Positions 7,425 to 15,685 of a stretch of DNA of 38,457 nt are shown here, in pieces. Position numbers and translations under genes: made by a program. Source of the DNA: Frankiaceae bacterium (GTDB lineage: Bacteria; Actinomycetota; Actinomycetes; JAFAQI01); the NCBI GenBank assembly GCA_030840545.1, contig JAVEEH010000146.1:1-38457 (forward strand), read 5' to 3'. The notes under the pieces are model-generated. The model saw only the letters and a program-made list of their open reading frames with translations, did not search any database and was not told the DNA's origin. Numbering within the stretch: position 1 is the stretch's first letter; every line of letters begins with the position of its first letter.

Positions 7425-8815
7425 CCCCCATCGCGCTCGGCGTGGTCTGCCGCCGCACCGGCGGCCGGCTGGTCGGCGGCGCGGCGGCCGGCACGCTGGT
7501 GACCGGACCTGTCGTGATCGACTCCCGCCGCAGCGAGCCGGGCTCCTTGTTCGTGTGCGTGCCGGGAGAGCACGCCGACGGCCATGACTTCGCTGCGCGC
7601 GCCGTCGACGCGGGCGCGGTGGCCGCACTCGCAGCACGTGATGTCGGCGTACCGGCTGTTGTCGTCGCCGACCCGCAGCACGCGCTCGGCGAGCTGGCAG
7701 CCGCCGTGCTGTCATCGGCTCCGCAGTGCACCGTCGTCGGGGTGACCGGATCGTCCGGCAAGACCTCGACCAAGGACCTGATGGGCCAGGTCTTTGCCCG
7801 GGCCGGCGCAACCGTGGCGCCGGAAGGGTCGTTCAACAACGAGCTCGGTCTGCCGTTGACGGTCCTGCGCATCGACGAGCACACCCGGACACTGGTGTGC
7901 GAATACAGCGCGCGGGGCGTCGGTCACATCCGCGAGCTCTGTCGCATTGCCCCACCTGCGATCGCTGTGGTGCTCAACGTCGGTGCCGCGCATCTCGGCG
8001 AGTTCGGCTCGCGTGCCGTTGTCGCCGAGGCCAAGGGCGAGCTGGTCGAGGCGTTGCCGGCCGAAGGTGTGGCGGTGCTGAACGCTGACGACCCCCTCGT
8101 GCTCGGCATGCGGTCACGCACCGCGGCGAAGGTGCTGACCTTCGGACAGTCCGCTGCCGCAGACGTGCGCATCACCGACCTCAGCCTCGACGACGAGGCG
8201 CGGGCCCGGTTCCGGTTGGTCACCCCGGAGGGCGCGGCCGCGGTCGAGCTGCGGGTGCACGGCGCCCATCAGGCCGGCAACGCCGCCGCCGCCGCCGCCG
8301 CCGCGCTCGCCGCGGGCCTGGACCTCGACACCATCGCTGCCGCCTTGTCCGCGGCCGAGGCCCGCAGCGCGCATCGGATGTCGCTGCGCCGTCGTGGCGA
8401 CGGGCTGCTGGTCATCGACGACGCCTACAACGCCAACCCCGAGTCCACCGCGGCCGCACTCGACGCTCTGGCGGCGCTTGCCTCCGGGCGGCGTCGATGG
8501 GCCGTGCTGGGCGAGATGCTCGAGCTCGGTGACGAGTCGGGACCGTTGCACCGCGAGATCGGCCGGCGCGCTGCGTCGAGCGGGGTCGACGAGCTCGTCG
8601 CCGTCGGCATGGCCGAGATCGCGGCCGGAGCGGACGCCACCGCCGGATGGCACGGGCGGGCCCGCACCGTGCCCGACCCGGCGGCAGCCGCCGGGCTCGT
8701 GCTCACCGAAGTCACGGCCGACGACGCCGTGCTGGTCAAGGCGTCCAACTCGATCCAGCTCTGGCGGGTTGCCGACGCGCTGCTCGAGACCGTGCCCGCC
8801 GGAGCGAACGCATGA
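7421..8815 (+). CDS. murF: UDP-MurNAc-tripeptide:D-Ala-D-Ala ligase MurF
   Basis: Adds the D-Ala-D-Ala dipeptide to complete the UDP-MurNAc-pentapeptide; 464 aa. ATP loop GVTGSSGKTSTKD from residue 107, then EGSFNNELGLPLT, a MurF hallmark, NVGAAHLGEFGS, and the nucleotide-binding DDAYNANPES. The C-terminal Mur ligase domain has GEMLELGDES and ends with VLVKASNS. GTG start overlaps the murE stop by four bases (GTGA), and its own stop overlaps mraY (ATGA). Confidence 0.96.
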   Translation: MTPIALGVVCRRTGGRLVGGAAAGTLVTGPVVIDSRRSEPGSLFVCVPGEHADGHDFAARAVDAGAVAALAARDVGVPAVVVADPQHALGELAAAVLSSAPQCTVVGVTGSSGKTSTKDLMGQVFARAGATVAPEGSFNNELGLPLTVLRIDEHTRTLVCEYSARGVGHIRELCRIAPPAIAVVLNVGAAHLGEFGSRAVVAEAKGELVEALPAEGVAVLNADDPLVLGMRSRTAAKVLTFGQSAAADVRITDLSLDDEARARFRLVTPEGAAAVELRVHGAHQAGNAAAAAAAALAAGLDLDTIAAALSAAEARSAHRMSLRRRGDGLLVIDDAYNANPESTAAALDALAALASGRRRWAVLGEMLELGDESGPLHREIGRRAASSGVDELVAVGMAEIAAGADATAGWHGRARTVPDPAAAAGLVLTEVTADDAVLVKASNSIQLWRVADALLETVPAGANA

Positions 8816-9882
8816 GGAACGTCCTCGTCGCGGCGCTCGTGTCGCTCATCGTGTCGCTGCTGGGCACGCCGTTCGCGATCCGCTTCTTCCGGGCCCGGGG
8901 ATACGGCCAGCTGATCCGCGATGACGGCCCGACGACGCACCACACCAAGCGTGGCACGCCGACGATGGGTGGCACGGTCATCATCGCGTCGACGTTGCTC
9001 GGCTACTTCGCCGCGCATGCAGTCTTCCTGCGCGGGTTCACTGCCTCGGGTCTGCTTGTGATCGGGCTGATGACGGGTCTGGGCGCGGTCGGCTTCCTCG
9101 ACGACTTCATCAAGATTCGCAAGCAACGGAGCCTCGGGCTGACCGCGACCGCCAAGTTCGGTGGCCAGGCCCTGGTCGCCATCGCGTTCGGGGTGATGGC
9201 GACGCACTTCGTCAACGGTCACCGGCTGGCGCCGGTGTCGACGCACCTGTCGTTCGTGCGTGACTACGGGCTCGACTTCGGCGCGGTCATCCTGGTCGTC
9301 TGGGCCTACTTCATGGTTGCCGCGACGTCGAACGGCGTCAACCTCACCGACGGTCTCGACGGGCTGGCCAGTGGCGCGTCATGCATGGTCTTCGGCGCCT
9401 ACGTGATCATCGCGTTCTGGCAGTTCGGCAACAACTGCGTCAACCAGAACCCGGTCAACAACTGCTACCAGGTGCGCGACCCGCTCGACGTCGCCATCAT
9501 CGCGGCGGCGGCGATGGGCGCGTGCTTCGGATTCCTCTGGTGGAACGCGTCCCCGGCACGCATCTTCATGGGTGACACCGGCTCGCTCGCCCTGGGCGGG
9601 GCGCTCGCCGGCATCGCCATGACGACCCACACCGAGTTGCTGCTCATCGTCCTCGGCGGGCTCTACGTCGTCGAAGCCGCGTCGGTGATCGTGCAGGTCA
9701 TCGCCTTCCGGTTCTTCCGAAGACGTGTGTTCAACATGGCTCCGGTCCACCATCACTTCGAGATCGCGGGCTGGAACGAGAACACCGTCATCGTCCGGTT
9801 CTGGATCATCGCCGGACTTGCCGTCGCGTTCGGGCTGGGAGTCTTCTACGCCGAGTTCCTGTCCAAGGGCTCGTTGCGGTGA
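8812..9882 (+). CDS. mraY: Phospho-MurNAc-pentapeptide transferase MraY
   Basis: Integral membrane enzyme that moves phospho-MurNAc-pentapeptide from UDP to undecaprenyl phosphate, giving lipid I; 356 aa with about ten hydrophobic segments. Active-site motifs are all present: DDFIKIRKQRS (the Asp pair), NLTDGLDGLASG, FMGDTGSLALGG and the histidine cluster APVHHHFE. ATG at 8812 gives the ATGA overlap with murF. The stretch QFGNNCVNQNPVNNCYQ between two membrane segments is an Asn/Cys-bearing outer loop, somewhat unusual. Confidence 0.96.
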   Translation: MRNVLVAALVSLIVSLLGTPFAIRFFRARGYGQLIRDDGPTTHHTKRGTPTMGGTVIIASTLLGYFAAHAVFLRGFTASGLLVIGLMTGLGAVGFLDDFIKIRKQRSLGLTATAKFGGQALVAIAFGVMATHFVNGHRLAPVSTHLSFVRDYGLDFGAVILVVWAYFMVAATSNGVNLTDGLDGLASGASCMVFGAYVIIAFWQFGNNCVNQNPVNNCYQVRDPLDVAIIAAAAMGACFGFLWWNASPARIFMGDTGSLALGGALAGIAMTTHTELLLIVLGGLYVVEAASVIVQVIAFRFFRRRVFNMAPVHHHFEIAGWNENTVIVRFWIIAGLAVAFGLGVFYAEFLSKGSLR

Positions 9883-11306
9883 CCCTCGACGTCGCGGGTC
9901 GCCGCGTCGTCGTCGCGGGTGTCGCTGTGTCCGGTATCGCGAGCGCCGAGGTGCTGCTCGACCTCGGCGCGCACGTCGTCGTCGTCGACGGTCGAACCGG
10001 GCCGGGCGAGCAGGACGCCGCCGAGCGGCTGCGCGCCCGCGGGGCCGAGGTCCGGCTCGGCGACGCCGAGACACCCATCGACGCCGACCTCGTCGTCACC
10101 TCCCCGGGATGGCGGCCCGACCAGCCGTTGCTCGTCGCCGCGCTCGCGGCCGGGACGGAGGTGATCGGCGAGCCGGAGCTCGCCGTTCGACTGATGCGGG
10201 CGACCTGGACGCTCGACGACCTGACCGCCGTTCCCTGGCTCGGCGTCACCGGGACCAACGGCAAGACCACGACCGTCGGCATGCTCGAGTCGATCCTGCG
10301 CGCGGCCGGTCTGCGTGCCGTCGCGTGCGGCAACGTGGGGTTGCCGCTCATCACCGCCGTGCTGCATCGCCCGCGCTACGACGCACTCGCAGTGGAGCTG
10401 TCGTCGTTCCAGCTGCACTGGTCGTCGTCGCTGCAGTTCCACGCGTCGACCGTCCTCAACGTCGCCCCCGACCATCTCGACTGGCACGGCTCGCTGGCGG
10501 CCTATGCCGCGGACAAGGCGAAGATCTGGGACGAGGGTGCCTGCGCGCTGTTCAACGCCGACGATCCGGGCTCGACCGAGCTGTCGAAGGGTCGCTACGA
10601 CCGGCATGACTTCGGTCTCGGCGGCGACGCGCAGTTCCGGCTCGAGGACGGCTGGCTCGTGCAGAACGTGATCAGCCACCAGCCGAGCGATCACCGGCTC
10701 GCACCGGCCGATGCGGTGACGATGCCCGGGGCACACAACACGTCCAACGCACTTGCCGCGTCGGCGCTGGCCTGGTTGCTCAACCTGCGACCGAACGGTC
10801 CGTCGATGACCCCCGACGCCGTGACCGCGGGCCTGCGCGGCTACCACCCCGGACGGCACCGCAACGAGATCGTCGCCGTCGCTGACGGCGTGACTTACGT
10901 CGACGACTCCAAGGCCACCAACCCGCACGCCGCGGCAGCGAGCCTGGCGGCGTACGAGTCGATCGTCTGGGTCGCCGGCGGGTTGTTCAAGGGCGCAGAC
11001 GTCGCGCCGCTGGTCGCCGCCCACGCCGGGCGGCTGCGTGGCGTGGTGGTGATCGGCACCGATCGGCGGCCATTGCTGGAGGCGATCGCGCGACACGCGC
11101 CGGATGTGCCGGTCGTGGAGGTGAGCGCTCGCGACACTGGCAGCGTGATGGACGCGGCGGTTGCCGCGGCGGCGCAGCTCGCCGTCGCGGGAGACACCGT
11201 GCTGCTCGCGCCCGCCGCGGCGAGCATGGACCAGTTCCGTGACTACGCCGAGCGCGGTGAGCGTTTCGCGGCCGCCGCCCGCACCCAGACCGCAGGGACG
11301 CCATGA
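9879..11306 (+). CDS. murD: UDP-MurNAc-L-alanine:D-glutamate ligase MurD
   Basis: Second Mur ligase of the pathway, adding D-Glu; 475 aa. An N-terminal Rossmann-like domain (GRRVVVAGVAVSGIASAEVL) precedes the ATP loop GVTGTNGKTTTV at residue 122. ELSSFQLH and NVAPDHLDWHGS are MurD signatures; VDDSKATNPHAA and LLAPAAASMDQFRDYAERG in the C-terminal domain complete the set. GTG start overlaps mraY by four bases and the stop overlaps ftsW by four. Confidence 0.96.
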   Translation: MTLDVAGRRVVVAGVAVSGIASAEVLLDLGAHVVVVDGRTGPGEQDAAERLRARGAEVRLGDAETPIDADLVVTSPGWRPDQPLLVAALAAGTEVIGEPELAVRLMRATWTLDDLTAVPWLGVTGTNGKTTTVGMLESILRAAGLRAVACGNVGLPLITAVLHRPRYDALAVELSSFQLHWSSSLQFHASTVLNVAPDHLDWHGSLAAYAADKAKIWDEGACALFNADDPGSTELSKGRYDRHDFGLGGDAQFRLEDGWLVQNVISHQPSDHRLAPADAVTMPGAHNTSNALAASALAWLLNLRPNGPSMTPDAVTAGLRGYHPGRHRNEIVAVADGVTYVDDSKATNPHAAAASLAAYESIVWVAGGLFKGADVAPLVAAHAGRLRGVVVIGTDRRPLLEAIARHAPDVPVVEVSARDTGSVMDAAVAAAAQLAVAGDTVLLAPAAASMDQFRDYAERGERFAAAARTQTAGTP

Positions 11307-12487
11307 CCGCCACCACCGTGACCGCCCGTGGCACCGCGACCCGATCCCGGCCTCTCGCAGCGCTCGCCCGGCCATCCGCCGCCTATCACCTGGCCCTCGG
11401 CAGCGGCGCGCTGCTCGTGCTGCTCGGCCTGATCATGGTGCTGTCGGCGTCGAGCGTCTCGTCCTACGCGGCGTCCGGCTCGTCGTTCTCCGTGTTCCAG
11501 AAGCAGGCGCAGTGGTTCGCGCTCGGGCTCCCCGGTTTCGTCCTGGGGCTGCGGCTGCCGACCCGGCACACCCGCCGGCTCGGCTATCCGCTGCTGCTGG
11601 TGTCCATCGTCCTGCTCGCCGCCGTGCTGGCGCCGGGGGTGGGCCGCAACGTCTACGGGGCGCGTCGCTGGATCGCCGTCGGTGGCTATCAGCTGCAGCC
11701 GAGCGAGCTCGCGAAGGTCGCACTCGTCCTCGCCGGTGCCGACCTGCTCGCCCGGAAGCACAAGCGGCTGGGGGAGATGCGACACCTGCTCATCCCGCTG
11801 GTGCCGGTGGCGGTGCTGTTGGCACTCCTCGTCATCGCCGAGCCCGACATGGGCACCTCGGTCGTGCTGGTCGTGATCCTGCTGACGCTCCTGGCCGTCG
11901 CCGGGGCGCCCGCTCGAATCTTCGCCGGCACCTTCGGTGGCCTGGCCGCCGGATTCGGCCTGCTCGCGGCTGTGGAGCCCTATCGGCTGGCGCGACTCAC
12001 GTCGTTCGCCAACCCGTTCAGTGCTGCCAGTGCCGCCGGCTACCAGACCGTCCAAGGCCTCTATGCGATCGCATCGGGGGGTTGGTGGGGGCTCGGACTC
12101 GGCGCCAGCCGGGCGAAATGGGGCTATCTGCCCAACCAGTACACCGACTACATCTTCGCCGTCATCGGAGAAGAGCTCGGGCTGCTCGGCGGTCTGATGG
12201 TCATCGCATTGTTCGCCGTACTCGGCTATTCCGGCTTCCGGATCGCGCAGCAGGCGCGCGAACCGTTCCAGCAGCTCGTGGCTGGTGGCATCACGGCGTG
12301 GATCGTGGGGCAGGCCCTGATCAACATGTGCGCTGTCGTGGGTCTGCTGCCGGTGACGGGCGTGCCGTTGCCGTTCGTGTCCTTCGGTGGGTCGTCACTC
12401 GTCTTCACGATGTTCGCGCTGGGGGTCCTCGGTGCTGTCGGCCGGGAGACGGCGGGGCACCAGCGGCGCCGCCGCGTGAAGCGTTGA
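11303..12487 (+). CDS. ftsW: Septal SEDS glycosyltransferase FtsW
   Basis: Polytopic SEDS protein that polymerises lipid II at the septum together with FtsI; 394 aa with about ten TM segments. After a basic N-terminus of about 30 residues the family motifs appear in order: IMVLSASSV, ARRWIAVGGYQLQPSELAK, EPDMGTS, and GLGLGASRAKWGYLPNQ followed by YTDYIFAVIGEELG with the conserved Asp. GVPLPFVSFGGSS near the end is diagnostic. ATG start overlaps the murD stop by four bases. Position next to murG separates it from RodA. Confidence 0.94.
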   Translation: MTATTVTARGTATRSRPLAALARPSAAYHLALGSGALLVLLGLIMVLSASSVSSYAASGSSFSVFQKQAQWFALGLPGFVLGLRLPTRHTRRLGYPLLLVSIVLLAAVLAPGVGRNVYGARRWIAVGGYQLQPSELAKVALVLAGADLLARKHKRLGEMRHLLIPLVPVAVLLALLVIAEPDMGTSVVLVVILLTLLAVAGAPARIFAGTFGGLAAGFGLLAAVEPYRLARLTSFANPFSAASAAGYQTVQGLYAIASGGWWGLGLGASRAKWGYLPNQYTDYIFAVIGEELGLLGGLMVIALFAVLGYSGFRIAQQAREPFQQLVAGGITAWIVGQALINMCAVVGLLPVTGVPLPFVSFGGSSLVFTMFALGVLGAVGRETAGHQRRRRVKR

Positions 12488-12501
12488 CAGGTCCGACTTC
12501 G

Positions 12502-13614
12502 ATGGCGGCCCGAGTCGTGATCGCGGCTGGTGGCACCGGCGGTCACATCTACCCCGGCCTCGCGCTCGCCGATGCGTTGCGCACCCTTGCGCCCCAAACC
12601 GAGGTCAGCTTCGTCGGGACGACCCGTGGCCTCGAAGGCGACATCATCCCCCGAGCCGGCTATGAGCTCGACGTCGTCGACATGGTGCCGTTCACGGGAG
12701 CCAACCGCGTCGTGCTGCCGGTGGCGCTGCTGCGGGCCGGTGCGCAGTCCCGGCGCGTGCTTCGCCGCCGCGCAGCCCACGTCGCGGTCGGCATGGGCGG
12801 CTATGCGAGCGCGCCGCTGCTCCTCGGTGCCCGCCTCAGCCGATTGCCGTCACTCATCCACGAGTCGGGAGCGATTCCCGGCAAGGCCAACCTGCTCGCG
12901 GCGCGGCTGACCGACAACATCGCCACCTCCTTCCACAGCGCCGTAGCCGCGTTCCCGCCGGGCAAGATCGTGCGGGTGACCGGCATGCCGCTGGCGGCGG
13001 AGTTCTCGACGTTCAACCGCGACCGCCTGCGCCCTGACGCACGACGCGCCCTAGGACTGCCCGACGACGCCTGCGTCCTGTTCGTCATGGGGGGCAGCCA
13101 AGGCGCGACCCGCCTGACCACGGCCGCGGTCGAGCTCGGCGGGCGATGGCGGGACCGCGACGACATCCACATCCTGCTCAAGCTGGGTGCGCGGGCCGGC
13201 AGCGAGATCGACGACCGGGTGGCCGCCCTCGGCGCTGACAAGGTGGTGCACCGCGTCGCTTATCTTGACCGGATGGACACGGCCTACGCCGCGGCCGATG
13301 TCGCGCTGTGCCGGGCGGGGGCGGGCACTGTGGCCGAGCTCGCCGTCACCGGGCTCCCGGCAGTCCTGGTGCCTTACCCGTTCGCGACCGGCGACCATCA
13401 GCGCGAGAACGCAGGTGAGCTGGTCGCCGCGGGTGCTGCCGTCGTCGTCGCCGACGGCGATGCCACCGCCGAGACGATCGGACCTCTGGTCGAGGCTCTC
13501 GTGGCCGACCGGGCCGAGCTGGCGCGGAGGTCGGCTGCGGCGCGTTCGGTCGGGCGCCCGGACGCGGCTCAGCAGCTGGCCCGCTGGGTGCTCGAGCTGG
13601 CGGGCTCGCAGTGA
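12502..13614 (+). CDS. murG: UDP-GlcNAc:lipid I N-acetylglucosaminyltransferase MurG
   Basis: GT28-family transferase that converts lipid I to lipid II on the inner face of the membrane; 370 aa. GGTGGHIYPGLALADAL is the N-terminal glycine-rich loop, with GMGGYASAP and HESGAIPGKAN behind it. The C-terminal domain shows GGSQGA and the UDP-GlcNAc site CRAGAGTVAELAVTGLPAV, then PYPFATGDHQ. ATG at 12502 (AGG 10 bases upstream) was chosen; a TTG at 12484 that overlaps the ftsW stop is possible. Its stop overlaps the next gene by four bases, although that gene is not a usual dcw member. Confidence 0.95.
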   Translation: MAARVVIAAGGTGGHIYPGLALADALRTLAPQTEVSFVGTTRGLEGDIIPRAGYELDVVDMVPFTGANRVVLPVALLRAGAQSRRVLRRRAAHVAVGMGGYASAPLLLGARLSRLPSLIHESGAIPGKANLLAARLTDNIATSFHSAVAAFPPGKIVRVTGMPLAAEFSTFNRDRLRPDARRALGLPDDACVLFVMGGSQGATRLTTAAVELGGRWRDRDDIHILLKLGARAGSEIDDRVAALGADKVVHRVAYLDRMDTAYAAADVALCRAGAGTVAELAVTGLPAVLVPYPFATGDHQRENAGELVAAGAAVVVADGDATAETIGPLVEALVADRAELARRSAAARSVGRPDAAQQLARWVLELAGSQ

Positions 13615-14663
13615 CCGAGGTGATCGCCGCAACCGTGCGGACCCATCAGACTCTGCAGGCGGCGTTCACGGCGGCCGCCGGCTCCGGTGAACGCGTCGCC
13701 GTCGTCGTCGACGGAGACGGCCGCGTCCTCGCCGCAGTGACCGACGGTGACATTCGCCGGGCCGTGCTGCGCGGGGTCGCGCTCGATGCGCCCGTCGGGG
13801 GGATCGTCTCCGCCGCGCCCATGCTCGTGGCCGCCGACGAGCCCGACGAGTCCGTGCGTCAGCGGCTCCTGGCCAACGGGCTGCCGGCGCTGGCCGCGGT
13901 CGACGAGACAGGCCGGTTGGTGGGTCTGCGGCGGCTCGCCGACCTGGCCCCGGACGCCGTCCCGGCGCCGGTGGGGGTGCTGATGGTCGGCGGTCGCGGT
14001 GAACGGCTGCGGCCACTCACCGACAAGGTGCCCAAACCGCTGCTCCGGATGGGTGGCGCCACGATCGTGGAGCGGCTCATCGCCTCGTTCGTGCGGGCCG
14101 GGGTCGACGAGGTCTATCTCACGCTCAACTACATGGCGGAGCAGTTCGAGGACCGGCTCGGCGACGGTTCGTCGGCCGGTGTCCGCATCAACTACGTCCG
14201 CGAGAGCCAGGCGATGGACACGGCCGGATCGCTCTCGCTGCTGCCGCCGCAGACGCGCCCGCTGCTGGTGAGCAACGGCGACCTGGTCACCACGATCGAC
14301 TTCGCCGCCATGGTCGACTTCCACCGTTTCCACAAAGCCGCTGTGACGGTCGCCGGCGTCGAATACGCCGCGACGGTGCCTTACGGCGTCCTTCGTACGG
14401 CTGACCACCATCTGCTGCACATCGACGAGAAACCCACCACGCGCCAGCTGGTGAGCGGTGGCATGTATGTGCTCGCACCCGAGGTCCTGCGCTATGTGCC
14501 GCGGGACCGGCCGTTCGGGATGCCGGACCTCATCGACGCCGTCCTGCGCGACGGGCTGAGCGTCACGGTGTTCCCGGTGTTCGAACGCTGGTCGGACATC
14601 GGCAGCAAGGAAGAGTTCGAGCGGGTCCTGTTCGAGTTCGCCGTGGAAGAAGAGGAGACATAA
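13611..14663 (+). CDS. CBS-domain sugar-1-phosphate nucleotidyltransferase (PtmE-like)
   Basis: Predicted to join NTP and a sugar-1-phosphate. Two CBS motifs fill residues 10-115, then a nucleotidyltransferase domain starts with GGRGERLRPLT at 127-137 and KVPKPLLRMGG. SNGDLVTTIDF carries the metal-binding Asp, and SGGMYVLAPEVL and ERWSDIGSKEEFERV follow. This CBS plus transferase layout is that of PtmE, the glucosamine-1-phosphate guanylyltransferase of Campylobacter legionaminic acid synthesis; the LegB-like neighbour supports this. Substrate is inferred; a heptose or other sugar is possible. GTG start overlaps the murG stop (GTGA), so it is fully embedded in the operon. An AGAGGAGA near its end serves the next gene. 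Confidence 0.82.
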   Translation: MTEVIAATVRTHQTLQAAFTAAAGSGERVAVVVDGDGRVLAAVTDGDIRRAVLRGVALDAPVGGIVSAAPMLVAADEPDESVRQRLLANGLPALAAVDETGRLVGLRRLADLAPDAVPAPVGVLMVGGRGERLRPLTDKVPKPLLRMGGATIVERLIASFVRAGVDEVYLTLNYMAEQFEDRLGDGSSAGVRINYVRESQAMDTAGSLSLLPPQTRPLLVSNGDLVTTIDFAAMVDFHRFHKAAVTVAGVEYAATVPYGVLRTADHHLLHIDEKPTTRQLVSGGMYVLAPEVLRYVPRDRPFGMPDLIDAVLRDGLSVTVFPVFERWSDIGSKEEFERVLFEFAVEEEET

Positions 14664-14666
14664 GTG

Positions 14667-15653
14667 ATGTCGTCGTCGTGGGCCGGTCGCAAGGTCCTCG
14701 TCACCGGCGGTGAGGGGGTCATCGGCAGCCCGCTGGTGGACGAGCTGCTCGCCCTCGGCGCGGAGGTCCGTGCCTATGTCCACTACAAGCCCTACGGCTC
14801 GGCCGGATATCTCGCCGGCCGTGAGGACGAAGTCGAGATCGTCGCCGGTGACGTGCGCGACGCAGAGCGGGTCAGCGAGCAGGTCAAGGGCTGCGACACG
14901 GTCTTTCACCTGGCGGCCCTGATCGGCATCCCCTACAGCTATGTCGCGCCCGAGAGCTACATCCAGACCAACGTCATCGGCACCTACAACGTCGTGAATG
15001 CCTGCCGACACCACGGCGTACGACGGATGGTGCACACGTCGACGAGTGAGACCTACGGCACCGCGATCACCGTGCCGATCAGCGAGGACCACCCGCTCCA
15101 GCCTCAGTCGCCCTACTCGGCGTCGAAGATCGGCGCCGACATGATGGCGCTGTCGTTCCACCACTCCTTCGAGACACCGGTCGCGGTCATCCGGCCGTTC
15201 AACACCTACGGCCCGCGCCAGTCCGCCCGCGCGGTGATCCCGACGATCCTGAGCCAGCTGCACGCAGGTGCGGCGCAGATCCGCCTCGGCTCCACGACGC
15301 CGACCCGGGACTTCAACTACTCCGAGGACACCGCCCGGGGGTTCATCGCGGTGGCCGAGTCGGACCGCGCGCTCGGCCACGTCGTCAACGTGGGCTCGGG
15401 CCGGGAGATCTCGATCGGCGACCTGGCTGAGCTGCTGATCAAGGTCAGCGGCGCCGCCGCGGACGTCGTGGTCGACGAGTCGCGGGTGCGGCCCGGCGGG
15501 TCCGAGGTCGAGCGCCTGCTCTGCGACAACAGCCGGGCGCGCGAGTGGTGCGGCTGGGAGCCGCAGGTGCCGCTCGAGGAGGGCCTGCGCCGGACCTCCG
15601 ACTGGGTGCGCGACAACCTCGACCGGCTCGAAGCCAAGAGCTACCAGATCTAG
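14667..15653 (+). CDS. NAD-dependent nucleotide-sugar 4,6-dehydratase, LegB-like
   Basis: Extended SDR enzyme of 328 aa, predicted to make a 4-keto-6-deoxy nucleotide sugar. NAD loop GGEGVIGS at 14-21; HLAALIGIPYSY, then TSTSETYGT with S127-E128, and YSASK with Y150 and K154. PFNTYGPRQSARAVIPTI and TRDFNYSEDT match my memory of LegB (GDP-GlcNAc 4,6-dehydratase of legionaminic acid synthesis) closely, more so than RmlB or GalE. Together with the preceding transferase it forms two successive steps of that pathway. ATG 14667 has GGAG 9 bases upstream; GTG 14664 directly before it is an alternative. Later pathway genes (aminotransferase, acetyltransferase, synthase) are not in the window. Confidence 0.85.
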   Translation: MSSSWAGRKVLVTGGEGVIGSPLVDELLALGAEVRAYVHYKPYGSAGYLAGREDEVEIVAGDVRDAERVSEQVKGCDTVFHLAALIGIPYSYVAPESYIQTNVIGTYNVVNACRHHGVRRMVHTSTSETYGTAITVPISEDHPLQPQSPYSASKIGADMMALSFHHSFETPVAVIRPFNTYGPRQSARAVIPTILSQLHAGAAQIRLGSTTPTRDFNYSEDTARGFIAVAESDRALGHVVNVGSGREISIGDLAELLIKVSGAAADVVVDESRVRPGGSEVERLLCDNSRAREWCGWEPQVPLEEGLRRTSDWVRDNLDRLEAKSYQI

Positions 15654-15685
15654 CGGCGATGGGGGGAGCGGTGCCGGAGCCGGAG

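Noticed and set aside
3906..7811. 1301-codon open frame on the minus strand across ftsI, murE and murF
   Set aside because: Antisense shadow caused by high GC; low-complexity Arg/Gly/His composition, no motif, and it lies over well-identified genes.
13611..15653. The sugar-nucleotide cassette as a mobile element or prophage remnant
   Set aside because: No transposase, integrase, flanking repeats or change in composition; junctions are operon-like.
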